Shown in pieces: positions 1-14,100 of a stretch of DNA of 64,000 nt. Numbering within the stretch: position 1 is the first letter of the stretch; each line of letters opens with the position of its first letter. The stretch spans positions 186,001 through 250,000 of the forward strand of contig JAWHQI010000711.1 of the NCBI GenBank assembly GCA_033032865.1, written 5' to 3'. Position numbers and translations under genes: made by a program. Origin of the DNA: Dactylorhiza incarnata. Taxonomy: Eukaryota > Streptophyta > Magnoliopsida > Asparagales > Orchidaceae. The notes beneath the pieces were generated by a model. It was not told where the DNA came from. It did not search any database and was given only the letters and a program-made list of their open reading frames with translations.

Positions 1-632
1 GTCGGTTTCTTAAGGGCCGCCCTTTCCTTAGCGGCTAGCCTCTTGACCTTCTTTGTTATCCGCTCAGTCACGGACCCGGTCTGCTTCCTCTTCTTTTCTC
101 TCTTACCCGGAACTGGGTGAACTTCTTTCAGAGGGCTGGGATAATCATCCACGGACAGAGGAGTACTCGGTTCGCCCGTCCTGGGGGAACTAACCGCCCC
201 TTCCTCTAGATCCCTGACAAGCAGGTGAGGGTTCCCGGATGGGGTGATTTCCACTCCGAACGAGGCGGTTTCGCCGACCTTCTTCGAAGGGCTGTCTGAA
301 ACAACTTTCTCGGAAGTGGCGGCCACCTCTTTGCTCGGCAAGCTGACGGTCTGTTGGTTGAGGTCGCTGGGAGGGATCGGTAAGACATCAGGGGAAGGCC
401 CCGAGCTGTTCACCACGGGCTCTGCAGAGGTTTTGGGAGTTGACAAATCTACGACTGGCTTGAGGCTAGCCGCTGCGGCCTTCTCAGCCCGCTTCCTCTT
501 CTTCCGATCTTTCCGGTCTTGCCTCTCTTTCTCCTTGTCCGGCTTCTCCAACGGTTCGCGCCTCTTGTCTTCCACCCTCCTCTGGTCTCCGCTGGGATCC
601 ACGCGGTCTAGCACGGCGTCCAGGAAGTCCAT
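1..632 (-). CDS. Antisense gene 1 of E0, 5' part (basic coiled-coil protein), partial
   Basis: The reverse complement starts with ATG at 632 and stays open to the window edge (about 210 codons). It aligns without visible indels to exon 1 of gene 1 in E2. The predicted start is Met-Asp-Phe-Leu-Asp-Ala-Val, followed by a Lys/Arg-rich stretch and a Pro/Ser-rich middle. A TATAAG motif lies about 100 bp upstream (730-735 on this strand), as in E1 and E2. No known enzymatic domain is recognisable. The gene is antisense to the element's genomic RNA. Function is unknown. Confidence 0.65.
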   Translation of the reverse strand, partial: MDFLDAVLDRVDPSGDQRRVEDKRREPLEKPDKEKERQDRKDRKKRKRAEKAAAASLKPVVDLSTPKTSAEPVVNSSGPSPDVLPIPPSDLNQQTVSLPSKEVAATSEKVVSDSPSKKVGETASFGVEITPSGNPHLLVRDLEEGAVSSPRTGEPSTPLSVDDYPSPLKEVHPVPGKREKKRKQTGSVTERITKKVKRLAAKERAALKKP

Positions 633-819
633 TTCTGAAGAATTGCCGGTCTTAAAAATTCTGACCGCAACTGGCGAGTAATATCCCGTGATTTCAGAAA
701 AAGCAACGCAGAATGAATTCTCTGGCTCTCTTATAGAATTCAAGGCAAGTCGGATGCGGTCTCCCGGTCAAAGCTAATATTTTCGAAATCCTCTGGGATT
801 TGAAAATATGCGGGGATTA

Positions 820-1655
820 TGTTTGCCCGGAAAACCGCTTCTCGGTTTGAACCATTATCAGACCGCTCGGACTCTTGGGCCAAGCCGCTGGGTCCTGGAA
901 TCGGCGGTTCTCCGTTCATGAAGGGCCAGGCCGGGCGGCCTGGTGTCATTTCCGGATCACCCCCAAAGGGATAAGATCGTCAAAGAGCCAAGGCAAGAAG
1001 TTCATCCGCGGTCTCAGCCAGAAGGCCGCGCGGGTTGTCCCATAGAAACTCGAAGTTCCAGCCCCGAAGAACAGGCCGGGGCTCCAGGTCAAAGGCTATC
1101 CAAGTTACCTCTTGAAGAATCGGCTAAGTCATGACCAGAAGGCAGACCGCGGTCTCAATCTCCAAGCCGCGCGGTCTGCATTATTGACTTGGTCCCGGTG
1201 TCCTCAGCCGCAAGCAAGACGGGTCGGGAAAGCAGGCCGTCAGATCGCGCGGCCTCTTTCTTTCTCTTCTTTGTGTATCCCGTCACCGCCTGCCCGTTTC
1301 TCCTGTACCCGGGCAGGAGGTTATTTTATCCCTGCCCGATCGGGCAGGCCCCCAAGCCTATAAATAGGGGGCGGCACTGTTCCCAAGACACGCACACTCG
1401 AATCCAAGAGCTCGCTTGTCTGAGCTCCGGTCTCGAGTTTCAGGTCTCGCGAACTGTTGACCGGCCGGCTTCTGTTCTTTCACATTTGTAACCGCTTCTT
1501 TTCAATCAAAGGAAAGCCCGTCGCAGGAGTGGCATTTGCCGCGACGGGCGAAGTCCGGCCTCGACCGCTGCTAGCGGTCTGAATTCTCTAACTAAATAGT
1601 AACTGATAGTCCGCAACCCTCGTTTTCCTTCGGAGGCGCACTTTTGAATCGAACA
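820..1655 (+). repeat. 3' LTR of E0 (836 bp)
   Basis: It begins TGTTTGCCCGG and ends ATCGAACA (TG...CA), like the E1/E2 LTRs read in element orientation. It has an 18-bp palindrome upstream of a TATA box (TATAAATAG, 1359-1367) and the conserved hairpin at 1516-1549. The usual AATAAA just before that hairpin reads AATCAA here. The LTR is mosaic: it resembles E2 around 1583-1605 but E1 at 1380-1390 and over the last ~45 bp. Confidence 0.92.
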
Positions 1656-4600
1656 GCTGCAACCCGCTATATATCGACAACTGAATGAACTGAAAAGGGT
1701 AAAACTTGTGCTCCAATGAATGTAGTGCTCCGAGCTCATATGGCAAAGGTGTTGTGGGATAAAATCAGACAACCGCATCAAAAGTTGTTGCTGTTTAAAG
1801 TTTGAGTGTCATTTGGAGCTAAATCTCTCATTTTCACTACAACCAGCATTAAAAATTCTATCATTTTGAAGTGTATTTGTTATTTGGAGCTAAATCTAGT
1901 ATTACCACTACAACTCACTGTATATCGACCTCTAAACGGGCTGGAATGGGTTTAAATTGTTCTCCATTGGATTTAGGGCTCCGATCTCATTCTGAAAAGG
2001 TATTGTGGGCGAAAATCAGACAACCCGAAAGGTGTTGTCTTATTCTCGAATGGGTAAATCCTATTCTCTGTTGGATGGAGAATACGAGCTCTTTTCTGAA
2101 AAAGTATTGTGCGCAAAAATCGAACAGCCGGATCAAAAGTTATGGCTGCTTGAAGTTTAGGTGTAATTTGGAGCCAAATCCCGCATTACCACAGGAAGCC
2201 ACTGCATATCGAACAATAAACAAATTTGAAGCCACAGAGCCCTCCATTGGATGTAGGGCTCTGAGCTCATTCTAAAAAGGTATTGTGGGCAAAAATTGGG
2301 CAAATTGAGCAAGAGTTCAGTCTGTTTGGAGTTTATTTGTAATTTGGAGCTAAATCCCACATTACCACTGCAACCCACTGTAGATCAACCACTAAACGAA
2401 CTAGAATGGGTATAAATTGTTGTCCATTGGATGTAGGGCTCCGATCTCATTTCGAACAATTGTTGTGGGCAAAAATCTGATAACTGGATCAAAGTTATCG
2501 ATGTTTGAAGATTATGTGTCAATTGGAGAAAAATCCCTCATTTCCTCTATAATCCACTACCCATCGACCACTAAATGAAGTCGATCAAGTAAATCCTTTT
2601 CTCCAAAGGATGTATGGCTCTGAGCTCATTCCGAAAAGGTGTTTTGGGCAAAATATGGACAACCAGATCAAAAATTATAGCTGTTTGAAGTTTAGGTGTC
2701 AGTTGGAGCTAAATCCCACATGACCACTGCAACTCAATGTATATCGACCACTAAAGGAACTAGATTGTGTAAAACTTGCTCTCCATTGAATGTATGGCTC
2801 AGAGCTTATTTCGAAGAGGTTTTGTTGGCAAAAATCAGACAACCTGATCAAAATTTATGGCTGTTTCAAGTTTAGGTGTCATTTGGAGCTAAATTTCGCA
2901 TTACGAGTGCAACCCACCATATATTGGCAACAAAATGAACTGCAATGGTCACAACTTGTGATTCAATGAATGTAGGGCTCCGGGCTCATTCCTAAAAGGT
3001 GTTGTGGGGGTAAAATCAGACAACCGGATCAAAAGTTATTGATGTTTAAAGTTTGAGCGTCATTTGGAGCTAAATACCTCACTCTCACTTCCAACCGCAT
3101 AAAAAATTCTTTTATTTTGAAATTTATGTGTCATTTGGATCTAAATATCGCATTACCACCAGAACCCACTTTATATCGACCTCTAAACGAGCTTGAATGG
3201 TTTAAAATTGTTCTCCATTGGATTTAGGGCTCCGATCTCATTCCGAAAAGGTATTGTGGGCGAAAATCAGACAACCGGATCAAAAGTTACGGATGTTTGA
3301 AGTTTAGGTCTCCCTTCGAGCTAAGTACATTATTACCAACCCGATGCATATTGACCACTAAACAAACTGGAATTGGTAAAATTTGCTCTCCAATGGATGT
3401 AGGGCTCCGAGCTCATTCCAAAAAGATGTTGTGCGTAAAAATCGGACAACCGGATCAAAAGTTATGGCTGTTACAGTTTATGTGTCAAGAGGAGCTAAAT
3501 CCCTCATTACCATTGCAACCATTTGTATATTGACCACTAAAATGATCTGGAATGGTTTAAAATTGTGCTCCATTGGATGTATGCCTCTGAGCATATTCTG
3601 AAAAGGTGTTGTGGGCAAAAATCAAACTTACAAAACAAAAGTTATGGCTGTTAGAAGTTTAGGTGTCATTTGGAGCTATATTTCGCATTACCGCTGCAAC
3701 CCGCTATATATCGACAACTGAATGAACTGGAAAGGGTAAAACTTGTGCTCCAATGAATGTAGTGCTCCGAGCTCATATGGCAAAGGTGTTGTGGGATAAA
3801 ATCAGACAACCGCATCAAAAGTTGTTGCTGTTTAAAGTTTGAGTGTCATTTGGAGCTAAATCTCTCATTTTCACTACAACCAGCATTAAAAATTCTATCA
3901 TTTTGAAGTGTATTTGTTATTTGGAGCTTAATCTAGTATTACCACTACAACTCACTGTATATCGACCTCTAAACGGGCTGGAATGGGTTTAAATTGTTCT
4001 CCATTGGATTTAGGGCTCCGATCTCATTCTGAAAAGGTATTGTGGGCGAAAACCAGACAACCCAAAAGGTGTTGTCTTATTCTCGAATGGGTAAATCCTA
4101 TTCTCTGTTGGATGGAGAATACGAGCTCTTTTCTGAAAAAATATTGTGCGCAGAAATCGAACAGCCAGATCAAAAGTTATGGCTGCTTGAAGTTTAGGTG
4201 TAATTTGGAGCCAAATCCCGCATTACCACAGGAAGCCACTGCATATCGAACAATAAACAAATTTGAAGCCACAGAGCCCTCCATTGGATGTAGGGCTCTG
4301 AGCTCATTCTAAAAAGGTATTGTGGGCAAAAATTGGGCAAATTGAGCAAGAGTTCAGTCTGTTTGGAGTTTATTTGTAATTTGGAGCTAAATCCCACATT
4401 ACCACTACAACCCACTGTAGATCAACCACTAAACGAACTAGAATGGGTATAAATTGTTGTCCATTGGATGTAGGGCTCCGATCTCATTTCGAACAATTGT
4501 TGTGGGCAAAAATCTGATAACTGGATCAAAGTTATGGATGTTTGAAGATTATGTGTCAATTGGAGAAAAATCCCTCATTTCCTCTATAATCCACTACCCA

Positions 4601-7600
4601 TCGACCACTAAATGAAGTCGATCAAGTAAATCCTTTTCTCCAAAGGATGTATGGCTCTGAGCTCATTCCGAAAAGGTGTTTTGGGCAAAATCTGGACAAC
4701 CAGATCAAAAATTATAGCTGTTTGAAGTTTAGGTGTCAGTTGGAGCTAAATCCCACATGACCACTGCAACTCAATGTATATCGACCACTAAAGGAACTAG
4801 ATTGTGTAAAACTTGCTCTCCATTGAATGTATGGCTCAGAGCTTATTTCGAAGAGGTTTTGTTAGCAAAAATCAGACAACCTGATCAAAATTTATGGCTG
4901 TTTCAAGTTTAGGTGTCATTTGGAGCTAAATTTCGCATTACGAGTGCAACCCGCCATATATTGGCAACAAAATGAACTGCAATGGTCACAACTTGTGATT
5001 CAATGAATGTAGGGCTCCGGGCTCATTCCTAAAAGGTGTTGTGGGGGTAAAATCAGACAACCGGATCAAAAGTTATTGATGTTTAAAGTTTGAGCATCAT
5101 TTGGAGCTAAATACCTCACTCTCACTTCCAACCGCATAAAAAATTCTTTTATTTTGAAATTTATGTGTCATTTGGATCTAAATATCGCATTACCACCAGA
5201 ACCCACTTTATATCGACCTCTAAACGAGCTTGAATGGTTTAAAATTGTTCTCCATTGGATTTAGGGCTCCGATCTCATTCCGAAAAGGTATTGTGGGCGA
5301 AAATCAGACAACAGGATCAAAAGTTACGGATGTTTGAAGTTTAGGTCTCCCTTCGAGCTAAGTACATTATTACCAACCCGATGCATATTGACCACTAAAC
5401 AAACTGGAATTGGTAAAATTTGCTCTCCAATGGATGTAGGGCTCCGAGCTCATTCCAAAAAGATGTTGTGCGTAAAAATCGGACAACCAGATCAAAAGTT
5501 ATGGCTGTTACAGTTTATTTATCAAGAGGAGCTAAATCCCTCATTACCATTGCAACCATTTGTATATTGACCACTAAAATGATCCGGAATGGTTTAAAAT
5601 TGTGCTCCATTAGATGTATGCCTCTGAGCATATTCTGAAAAGGTGTTGTGGGCAAAAATCAAACTTACAAATCAAAAGTTATGGCTGTTAGAAGTTTAGG
5701 TGTCATTTGGAGCTATATTTCGCATTACCGCTGCAACCCGCTATATATCGACAACTGAATGAACTGGAAAGGGTAAAACTTGTGCTCCAATGAATGTAGT
5801 GCTCCGAGCTCATATGGCAAAGGTGTTGTGGGATAAAATCAGACAACCGCATCAAAAGTTGTTGCTGTTTAAAGTTTGAGTGTCATTTGGAGCTAAATCT
5901 CTCATTTTCACTACAACCAGCATTAAAAATTCTATCATTTTGAAGTGTATTTGTTATTTGGAGCTAAATCTAGTATTACCACTACAACTCACTGTATATC
6001 GACCTCTAAACGGGCTGGAATGGGTTTAAATTGTTCTCCATTGGATTTAGGGCTCCGATCTCATTCTGAAAAGGTATTGTGGGCGAAAATCAGACAACCC
6101 GAAAGGTGTTGTCTTATTCTCGAATGGGTAAATCCTATTCTCTGTTGGATGGAGAATACGAGCTCTTTTCTGAAAAAGTATTGTGCGCAGAAATCGAACA
6201 GCCGGATCAAAAGTTATGGCTGCTTGAAGTTTAGGTGTAATTTGGAGCCAAATCCCGCATTACCACAGGAAGCCACTGCATATCGAACAATAAACAAATT
6301 TGAAGCCACAGAGCCCTCCATTGGATGTAGGGCTCTGAGCTCATTCTAAAAAGGTATTGTGGGCAAAAATTGGTCAAATTGAGCAAGAGTTCAGTCTGTT
6401 TGGAGTTTATTTGTAATTTGGAGCTAAATCCCACATTACCACTGCAACCCACTGTAGATCAACCACTAAACGAACTAGAATGGGTATAAATTGTTGTCCA
6501 TTGGATGTAGGGCTCCGATCTCATTTCGAACAATTGTTGTGGGCAAAAATCTGATAACTGGATCAAAGTTATGGATGTTTGAAGTTTATGTGTCAATTGG
6601 AGAAAAATCCCTCATTTCCTCTATAATCCACTACCCATCGACCACTAAATGAAGTCGATCAAGTAAATCCTTTTCTCCAAAGGATGTATGGCTCTGAGCT
6701 CATTCCGAAAAGGTGTTTTGGGCAAAATCTGGACAACCAGATCAAAAATTATAGCTGTTTGAAGTTTAGGTGTCAGTTGGAGCTAAATCCCACATGACCA
6801 CTGCAACTCAATGTATATCGACCACTAAAGGAACTAGATTGTGTAAAACTTGCTCTCCATTGAATGTATGGCTCAGAGCTTATTTCGAAGAGGTTTTGTT
6901 AGCAAAAATCAGACAACCTGATCAAAATTTATGGCTGTTTCAAGTTTAGGTGTCATTTGGAGCTAAATTTCGCATTACGAGTGCAACCCGCCATATATTG
7001 GCAACAAAATGAACTGCAATGGTCACAACTTGGGATTCAATGAATGTAGGGCTCCGGGCTCATTCCTAAAAGGTGTTGTGGGGGTAAAATCAGACAACCG
7101 GATCAAAAGTTATTGATGTTTAAAGTCTGAGCGTCATTTGGAGCTAAATACCTCACTTTCACTTCCAACCGCATAAAAAATTCTTTTATTTTGAAATTTA
7201 TGTGTCATTTGGATCTAAATATCGCATTACCACCAGAACCCACTTTATATCGACCTCTAAACGAGCTTGAATGGTTTAAAATTGTTCTCGATTGAATTTA
7301 GGGCTCCGATCTCATTCCAAAAAGGTATTGTGGGCGAAAATCAGACAACCAGATCAAAAGTTACGGATGTTTGAAGTTTAGGTCTCCCTTCGAGCTAAGT
7401 ACATTATTACCAACCCGATGCATATTGACCACTAAACAAACTGGAATTGGTAAAATTTGCTCTCCAATGGATGTAGGGCTCCGAGCTCATTCCAAAAAGA
7501 TGTTGTGCGTAAAAATCGGACAACCAGATCAAAAGTTATGGCTGTTACAGTTTATGTGTCAAGAGGAGCTAAATCCCTCATTACCATTGCAACCATTTGT

Positions 7601-7766
7601 ATATTGACCACTAAAATGATCTGGAATGGTTTAAAATTGTGCTCAATTGGATGTATGCCTCTGAGCATATTCTGAAAAGGTGTTGTGGGCAAAAATCAAA
7701 CTTACAAAACAAAAGTTATGGCTGTTAGAAGTTTAGGTGTCATTTGGAGCTATATTTCGCATTACC

Positions 7767-8127
7767 GCTGCAACCCGCTATATATCGACAACTGAATGAA
7801 CTGGAAAGGGTAAAACTTGTGCTCCAATGAATGTAGTGCTCCGAGCTCATATGGCAAAGGTGTTGTGGGATAAAATCAGATAACCGCATCAAAAGTTGTT
7901 GCTGTTTAAAGTTTGAGTGTCAGTTGGAGCTAAATCTCTCATTACCATTGCAACCATTTGTATATTGACCACTAAAATGATCTGGAATGGTTTAAAATTT
8001 TGCTCCATTGGATGTATGCCTCCGAGCATATTCTGAAAAGGTGTTGTGGGCAAAAATCAAACTTACAAAACAAAAGTTATGGCTGTTAGAAGTTTAGGTG
8101 TCATTTGGAGCTATATTTCGCATTACC
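7767..8127. repeat. 361-bp two-monomer expansion inside one HOR copy
   Basis: The fourth HOR copy is 2,398 bp instead of 2,037. The phase mark GCTGCAACCC appears at both 7767 and 8128, 361 bp apart (two monomers). Around 7918-7945 a monomer is a hybrid: its left part matches the monomer after the phase mark and its right part matches a monomer near the end of the HOR. This is the expected product of unequal exchange between non-equivalent monomers. Confidence 0.88.
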
Positions 8128-11100
8128 GCTGCAACCCGCTATATATCGACAACTGAATGAACTGGAAAGGGTAAAACTTGTGCTCCAATGAATGTAGTGC
8201 TCCGAGCTCATATGACAAAGGTGTTGTGGGATAAAATCAGACAACCGCATCAAAAGTTGCTGCTGTTTAAAGTTTGAGTGTCATTTGGAGCTAAATCTCT
8301 CATTTTCACTACAACCAGCATTAAAAATTCTATCATTTTGAAGTGTATTTGTTATTTGGAGCTAAATCTAGTATTACCACTACAACTCACTGTATATCGA
8401 CCTCTAAACGGGCTGGAATGGGTTTAAATTGTTCTCCATTGGATTTAGGGCTCCGATCTCATTCTGAAAAGGTATTGTGGGCGAAAATCAGACAACCCGA
8501 AAGGTGTTGTCTTATTCTCGAATGGGTAAATCCTATTCTCTGTTGGATGGAGAATACGAGCTCTTTTCTGAAAAAGTATTGTGCGCAAAAATCGAACAGC
8601 CGGATCAAAAGTTATGGCTGCTTGAAGTTTAGGTGTAATTTGGAGCCAAATCCCGCATTACCACAGGAAGCCACTGCATATCGAACAATAAACAAATTTG
8701 AAGCCACAGAGCCCTCCATTGGATGTAGGGCTCTGAGCTCATTCTAAAAAGGTATTGTGGGCAAAAATTGGGCAAATTGAGCAAGAGTTCAGTCTGTTTG
8801 GAGTTTATTTGTAATTTGGAGCTAAATCCCACATTACCACTGCAACCCACTGTAGATCAACCACTAAACGAACTAGAATGGGTATAAATTGTTGTCCATT
8901 GGATGTAGGGCTCCGATCTCATTTCGAACAAATGTTGTGGGCAAAAATCTGATAACTGGATCAAAGTTATGGATGTTTGAAGTTTAGGTGTCAATTTGAG
9001 AAAAATCCCTCATTTCCACTATAATCCAGTACCCGTCGACCACTAAATGAAGTCGATCAAGTAAATCCTTTTCTCCAAAGGATGTATGGCTCTGAGCTCA
9101 TTCCGAAAAGGTGTTTTAGGCAAAATCTGAACAACCAGATCAAAAATTATAGCTGTTTGAAGTTTAGGTGTTAGTTGGAGCTAAATCCCACATGACCACT
9201 GCAACTCAATGTATATCGACCACTAAAGGAACTAGATTGTGTAAAACTTGCTCTCCATTGAATGTATGGCTCAGAGCTTATTTCGAAGAGGTTTTGTTGG
9301 CAAAAATCAGACAACCTGATCAAAATTTATGGCTGTTTCAAGTTTAGGTGTCATTTGGAGCTAAATTTCGCATTACGAGTGCAACCCGCCATATATTGGC
9401 AACAAAATGAACTGCAATGGTCACAACTTGTGATTCAATGAATGTAGGGCTCCGGGCTCATTCCTAAAAGGTGTTGTGGGGGTAAAATCAGACAACCGGA
9501 TCAAAAGTTATTGATGTTTAAAGTTTGAGCGTCATTTGGAGCTAAATACCTCACTCTCACTTCCAACCGCATAAAAAATTCTTTTATTTTGAAATTTATG
9601 TGTCATTTGGATCTAAATATCGCATTACCACCAGAACCCACTTTATATCGACCTCTAAACGAGCTTGAATGGTTTAAAATTGTTCTCCATTGGATTTAGG
9701 GCTCCGATCTCATTCCGAAAAGGTATTGTGGGCGAAAATCAGACAACCGGATCAAAAGTTACGGATGTTTGAAGTTTAGGTCTCCCTTCGAGCTAAGTAC
9801 ATTATTACCAACCCGATGCATATTGACCACTAAACAAACTGGAATTGGTAAAATTTGCTCTCCAATGGATGTAGGGCTCCGAGCTCATTCCAAAAAGATG
9901 TTGTGCGTAAAAATCGGACAACCGGATCAAAAGTTATGGCTGTTACAGTTTATGTGTCAAGAGGAGCTAAATCCCTCATTACCATTGCAACCATTTGTAT
10001 ATTGACCACTAAAATGATCTGGAATGGTTTAAAATTGTGCTCCATTGGATGTATGCCTCTGAGCATATTCTGAAAAGGTGTTGTGGGCAAAAATCAAACT
10101 TACAAAACAAAAGTTATGGCTGTTAGAAGTTTAGGTGTCATTTGGAGCTATATTTCGCATTACCGCTGCAACCCGCTATATATCGACAACTGAATGAACT
10201 GGAAAGGGTAAAACTTGTGCTCCAATGAATGTAGTGCTCCGAGCTCATATGGCAAAGGTGTTGTGGGATAAAATCAGATAACCGCATCAAAAGTTGTTGC
10301 TGTTTAAAGTTTGAGTGTCATTTGGAGCTAAATCTCTCATTTTCACTACAACCAGCATTAAAAATTCTATCATTTTGAAGTGTATTTGTTATTTGGAGCT
10401 AAATCTAGTATTACCACTACAACTCACTGTATATCGACGTCTAAACGGGCTGGAATGGGTTTAAATTGTTCTCCATTGGATTTAGGGCTCCGATCTCATT
10501 CTGAAAAGGTATTGTGGGCGAAAATCAGACAACCCGAAAGGTGTTGTCTTATTCTCGAATGGGTAAATCCTATTCTCTGTTGGATGGAGAATACGAGCTC
10601 TTTTCTGAAAAAGTATTGTGCGCAAAAATCGAACAGCCGGATCAAAAGTTATGGCTGCTTGAAGTTTAGGTGTAATTTGGAGCCAAATCCCGCATTACCA
10701 CAGGAAGCCACTGCATATCGAACAATAAACAAATTTGAAGCCACAGAGCCCTCCATTGGATGTAGGGCTCTGAGCTCATTCTAAAAAGGTATTGTGGGCA
10801 AAAATTGGGCAAATTGAGCAAGAGTTCAGTCTGTTTGGAGTTTATTTGTAATTTGGAGCTAAATCCCACATTACCACTGCAACCCACTGTAGATCAACCA
10901 CTAAACGAACTAGAATGGGTATAAATTGTTGTCCATTGGATGTAGGGCTCCGATCTCATTTCGAACAAATGTTGTGGGCAAAAATCTGATAACTGGATCA
11001 AAGGTATGGATGTTTGAAGTTTAGGTGTCAATTTGAGAAAAATCCCTCATTTCCACTAATATCCACTCCTTGTCGACCACTAAATGAAGTCGATCAAGTA

Positions 11101-14100
11101 AATCCTTTTCTCCAAAGGATGTATGGCTCTGAGCTCATTCCGAAAAGGTGTTTTGGGCAAAATCTGGACAACCAGATCAAAAATTATAGCTGTTTGAAGT
11201 TTAGGTGTCAGTTGGAGCTAAATCCCACATGACCACTGCAATTCAATGTATTTCGACCACTAAAGGAACTAGATTGTGTAAAACTTGCTCTCCATTGAAT
11301 GTATGGCTCAGAGCTTATTTCGAAGAGGTTTTGTTGGCAAAAATCAGACAACCTGATCAAAATTTATGGCTGTTTCAAGTTTAGGTGTCATTTGGAGCTA
11401 AATTTCGCATTACGAGTGCAACCCGCCATATATTGGCAACAAAATGAACTGCAATGGTCACAACTTGTGATTCAATGAATGTAGGGCTCCGGGCTCATTC
11501 CTAAAAGGTGTTGTGGGGGTAAAATCAGACAACCGGATCAAAAGTTATTGATGTTTAAAGTTTGAGCGTCATTTGGAGCTAAATACCTCACTCTCACTTC
11601 CAACCGCATAAAAAATTCTTTTATTTTGAAATTTATGTGTCATTTGGATCTAAATATCGCATTACCACCAGAACCCACTTTATATCGACCTCTAAACGAG
11701 CTTGAATGGTTTAAAATTGTTCTCCATTGGATTTAGGGCTCCGATCTCATTCCGAAAAGGTATTGTGGGCGAAAATCAGACAACCGGATCAAAAGTTACG
11801 GATGTTTGAAGTTTAGGTCTCCCTTCGAGCTAAGTACATTATTACCAACCCGATGCATATTGACCACTAAACAAACTGGAATTGGTAAAATTTGCTCTCC
11901 AATGGATGTAGGGCTCCGAGCTCATTCCAAAAAGATGTTGTGCGTAAAAATCGGACAACCAGATCAAAAGTTATGGCTGTTACAGTTTATGTGTCAAGAG
12001 GAGCTAAATCCCTCATTACCATTGCAACCATTTGTATATTGACCACTAAAATGATCTGGAATGGTTTAAAATTGTGCTCCATTGGATGTATGCCTCCGAG
12101 CATATTCTGAAAAGGTGTTGTGGGCAAAAATCAAACTTACAAAACAAAAGTTATGGCTGTTAGAAGTTTAGGTGTCATTCGGAGCTATATTTCGCATTAC
12201 CGCTGCAACCCGCTATATATCGACAACTGAATGAACTGGAAAGGGTAAAACTTGTGCTCCAATGAATGTAGTGCTCCGAGCTCATATGACAAAGGTGTTG
12301 TGGGATAAAATCAGACAACCGCATCAAAAGTTGCTGCTGTTTAAAGTTTGAGTGTCATTTGGAGCTAAATCTCTCATTTTCACTACAACCAGCATTAAAA
12401 ATTCTATCATTTTGAAGTGTATTTGTTATTTGGAGCTAAATCTAGTATTACCACTACAACTCACTGTATATCGACCTCTAAACGGGCTGGAATGGGTTTA
12501 AATTGTTCTCCATTGGATTTAGGGCTCCGATCTCATTCTGAAAAGGTATTGTGGGCGAAAATCAGACAACCCGAAAGGTGTTGTCTTATTCTCGAATGGG
12601 TAAATCCTATTCTCTGTTGGATGGAGAATATGAGCTCTTTTCTGAAAAAGTATTGTGCGCAAAAATCGAACAGCCGGATCAAAAGTTATGGCTGCTTGAA
12701 GTTTAGATGTAATTTGGAGCCAAATCCCGCATTACCACAGGAAGCCACTGCATATCGAACAATAAACAAATTTGAAGCCACAGAGCCCTCCATTGGATGT
12801 AGGGCTCTGAGCTCATTCTAAAAAGGTATTGTGGGCAAAAATTGGGCAAATTGAGCAAGAGTTCAGTCTGTTTGGAGTTTATTTGTAATTTGGAGCTAAA
12901 TCCCACATTACCACTGCAACCCACTGTAGATCAACCACTAAACGAACTAGAATGGGTATAAATTGTTGTCCATTGGATGTAGGGCTCCGATCTCATTTCG
13001 AACAAATGTTGTGGGCAAAAATCTGATAACTGGATCAAAGTTATGGATGTTTGAAGTTTAGGTGTCAATTTGAGAAAAATCTCTCATTTCCACTATAATC
13101 CAGTACCCGTCGACCACTAAATGAAGTCGATCAAGTAAATCCTTTTCTCCAAAGGATGTATGGCTCTGAGCTCATTCCGAAAAGGTGTTTTGGGCAAAAT
13201 CTGGACAACCACATCAAAAATTATAGCTGTTTGAAGTTTAGGTGTCAGTTGGAGCTAAATCCCACATGACCACTGCAACTCAATGTATATCGACCACTAA
13301 AGGAACTAGATTGTGTAAAACTTGCTCTCCATTGAATGTATGGCTCAGAGCTTATTTCGAAGAGGTTTTGTGGGCAAAAATCAGACAACCTGATCAAAAT
13401 TTATGGCTGTTTCAAGTTTAGGTGTCATTTGGAGCTAAATTTCGCATTACGAGTGCAACCCGCCATATATTGGCAACAAAATGAACTGCAATGGGCACAA
13501 CTTGTGATTCAATGAATGTAGGGCTCCGGGCTCATTCCTAAAAGGTGTTGTGGGGGTAAAATCAGACAACCGGATCAAAAGTTATTGATGTTTAAAGTTT
13601 GAGCGTCATTTGGAGCTAAATACCTCACTCTCACTTCCAGCCGCATAAAAAATTCTTTTATTTTGAAATTTATGTGTCATTTGGATCTAAATATCGCATT
13701 ATCACCAGAACCCACTTTATATCGACCTCTAAACGAGCTTGAATGGTTTAAAATTGTTCTCCATTGGATTTAGGGCTCCGATCTTATTCCGAAAAGGTAT
13801 TGTGGGCGAAAATCAGACAACCGGATCAAAAGTTACGGATGTTTGAAGTTTAGGTCTCCCTTCGAGCTAAGTACATTATTACCAACCCGATGCATATTGA
13901 CCACTAAACAAACTGGAATTGGTAAAATTTGCTCTCCAATGGATGTAGGGCTCCGAGCTCATTCCAAGTAGATGTTGTGCGTAAAAATCGGACAACCAGA
14001 TCAAAAGTTATGGCTGTTACAGTTTATGTGTCAAGAGGAGCTAAATCCCTCATTACCATTGCAACCATTTGTATATTGACCACTAAAATGATCTGGAATG

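Larger units (their letters stand above)
1..1655 (+). mobile_element. E0: 3' end of a Tat-type Ty3/gypsy LTR retrotransposon, left-truncated by the window
   Basis: This is the right-hand end of an element of the same family as E1 and E2, in the opposite orientation. It holds part of antisense gene 1, a stem-loop (777-809), a purine-rich tract and one 3' LTR (820-1655). Pol would lie to the left of the window. The sequence after the LTR is GCTGC followed by satellite, exactly the satellite position where E2 is inserted. The left target duplication cannot be seen. Confidence 0.9.

Noticed and set aside
1871..2275. 134-codon and similar open frames recurring in every satellite unit
   Set aside because: They recur because the HOR recurs; they overlap other frames, show no protein features and are broken in several copies (e.g. 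16491 region).
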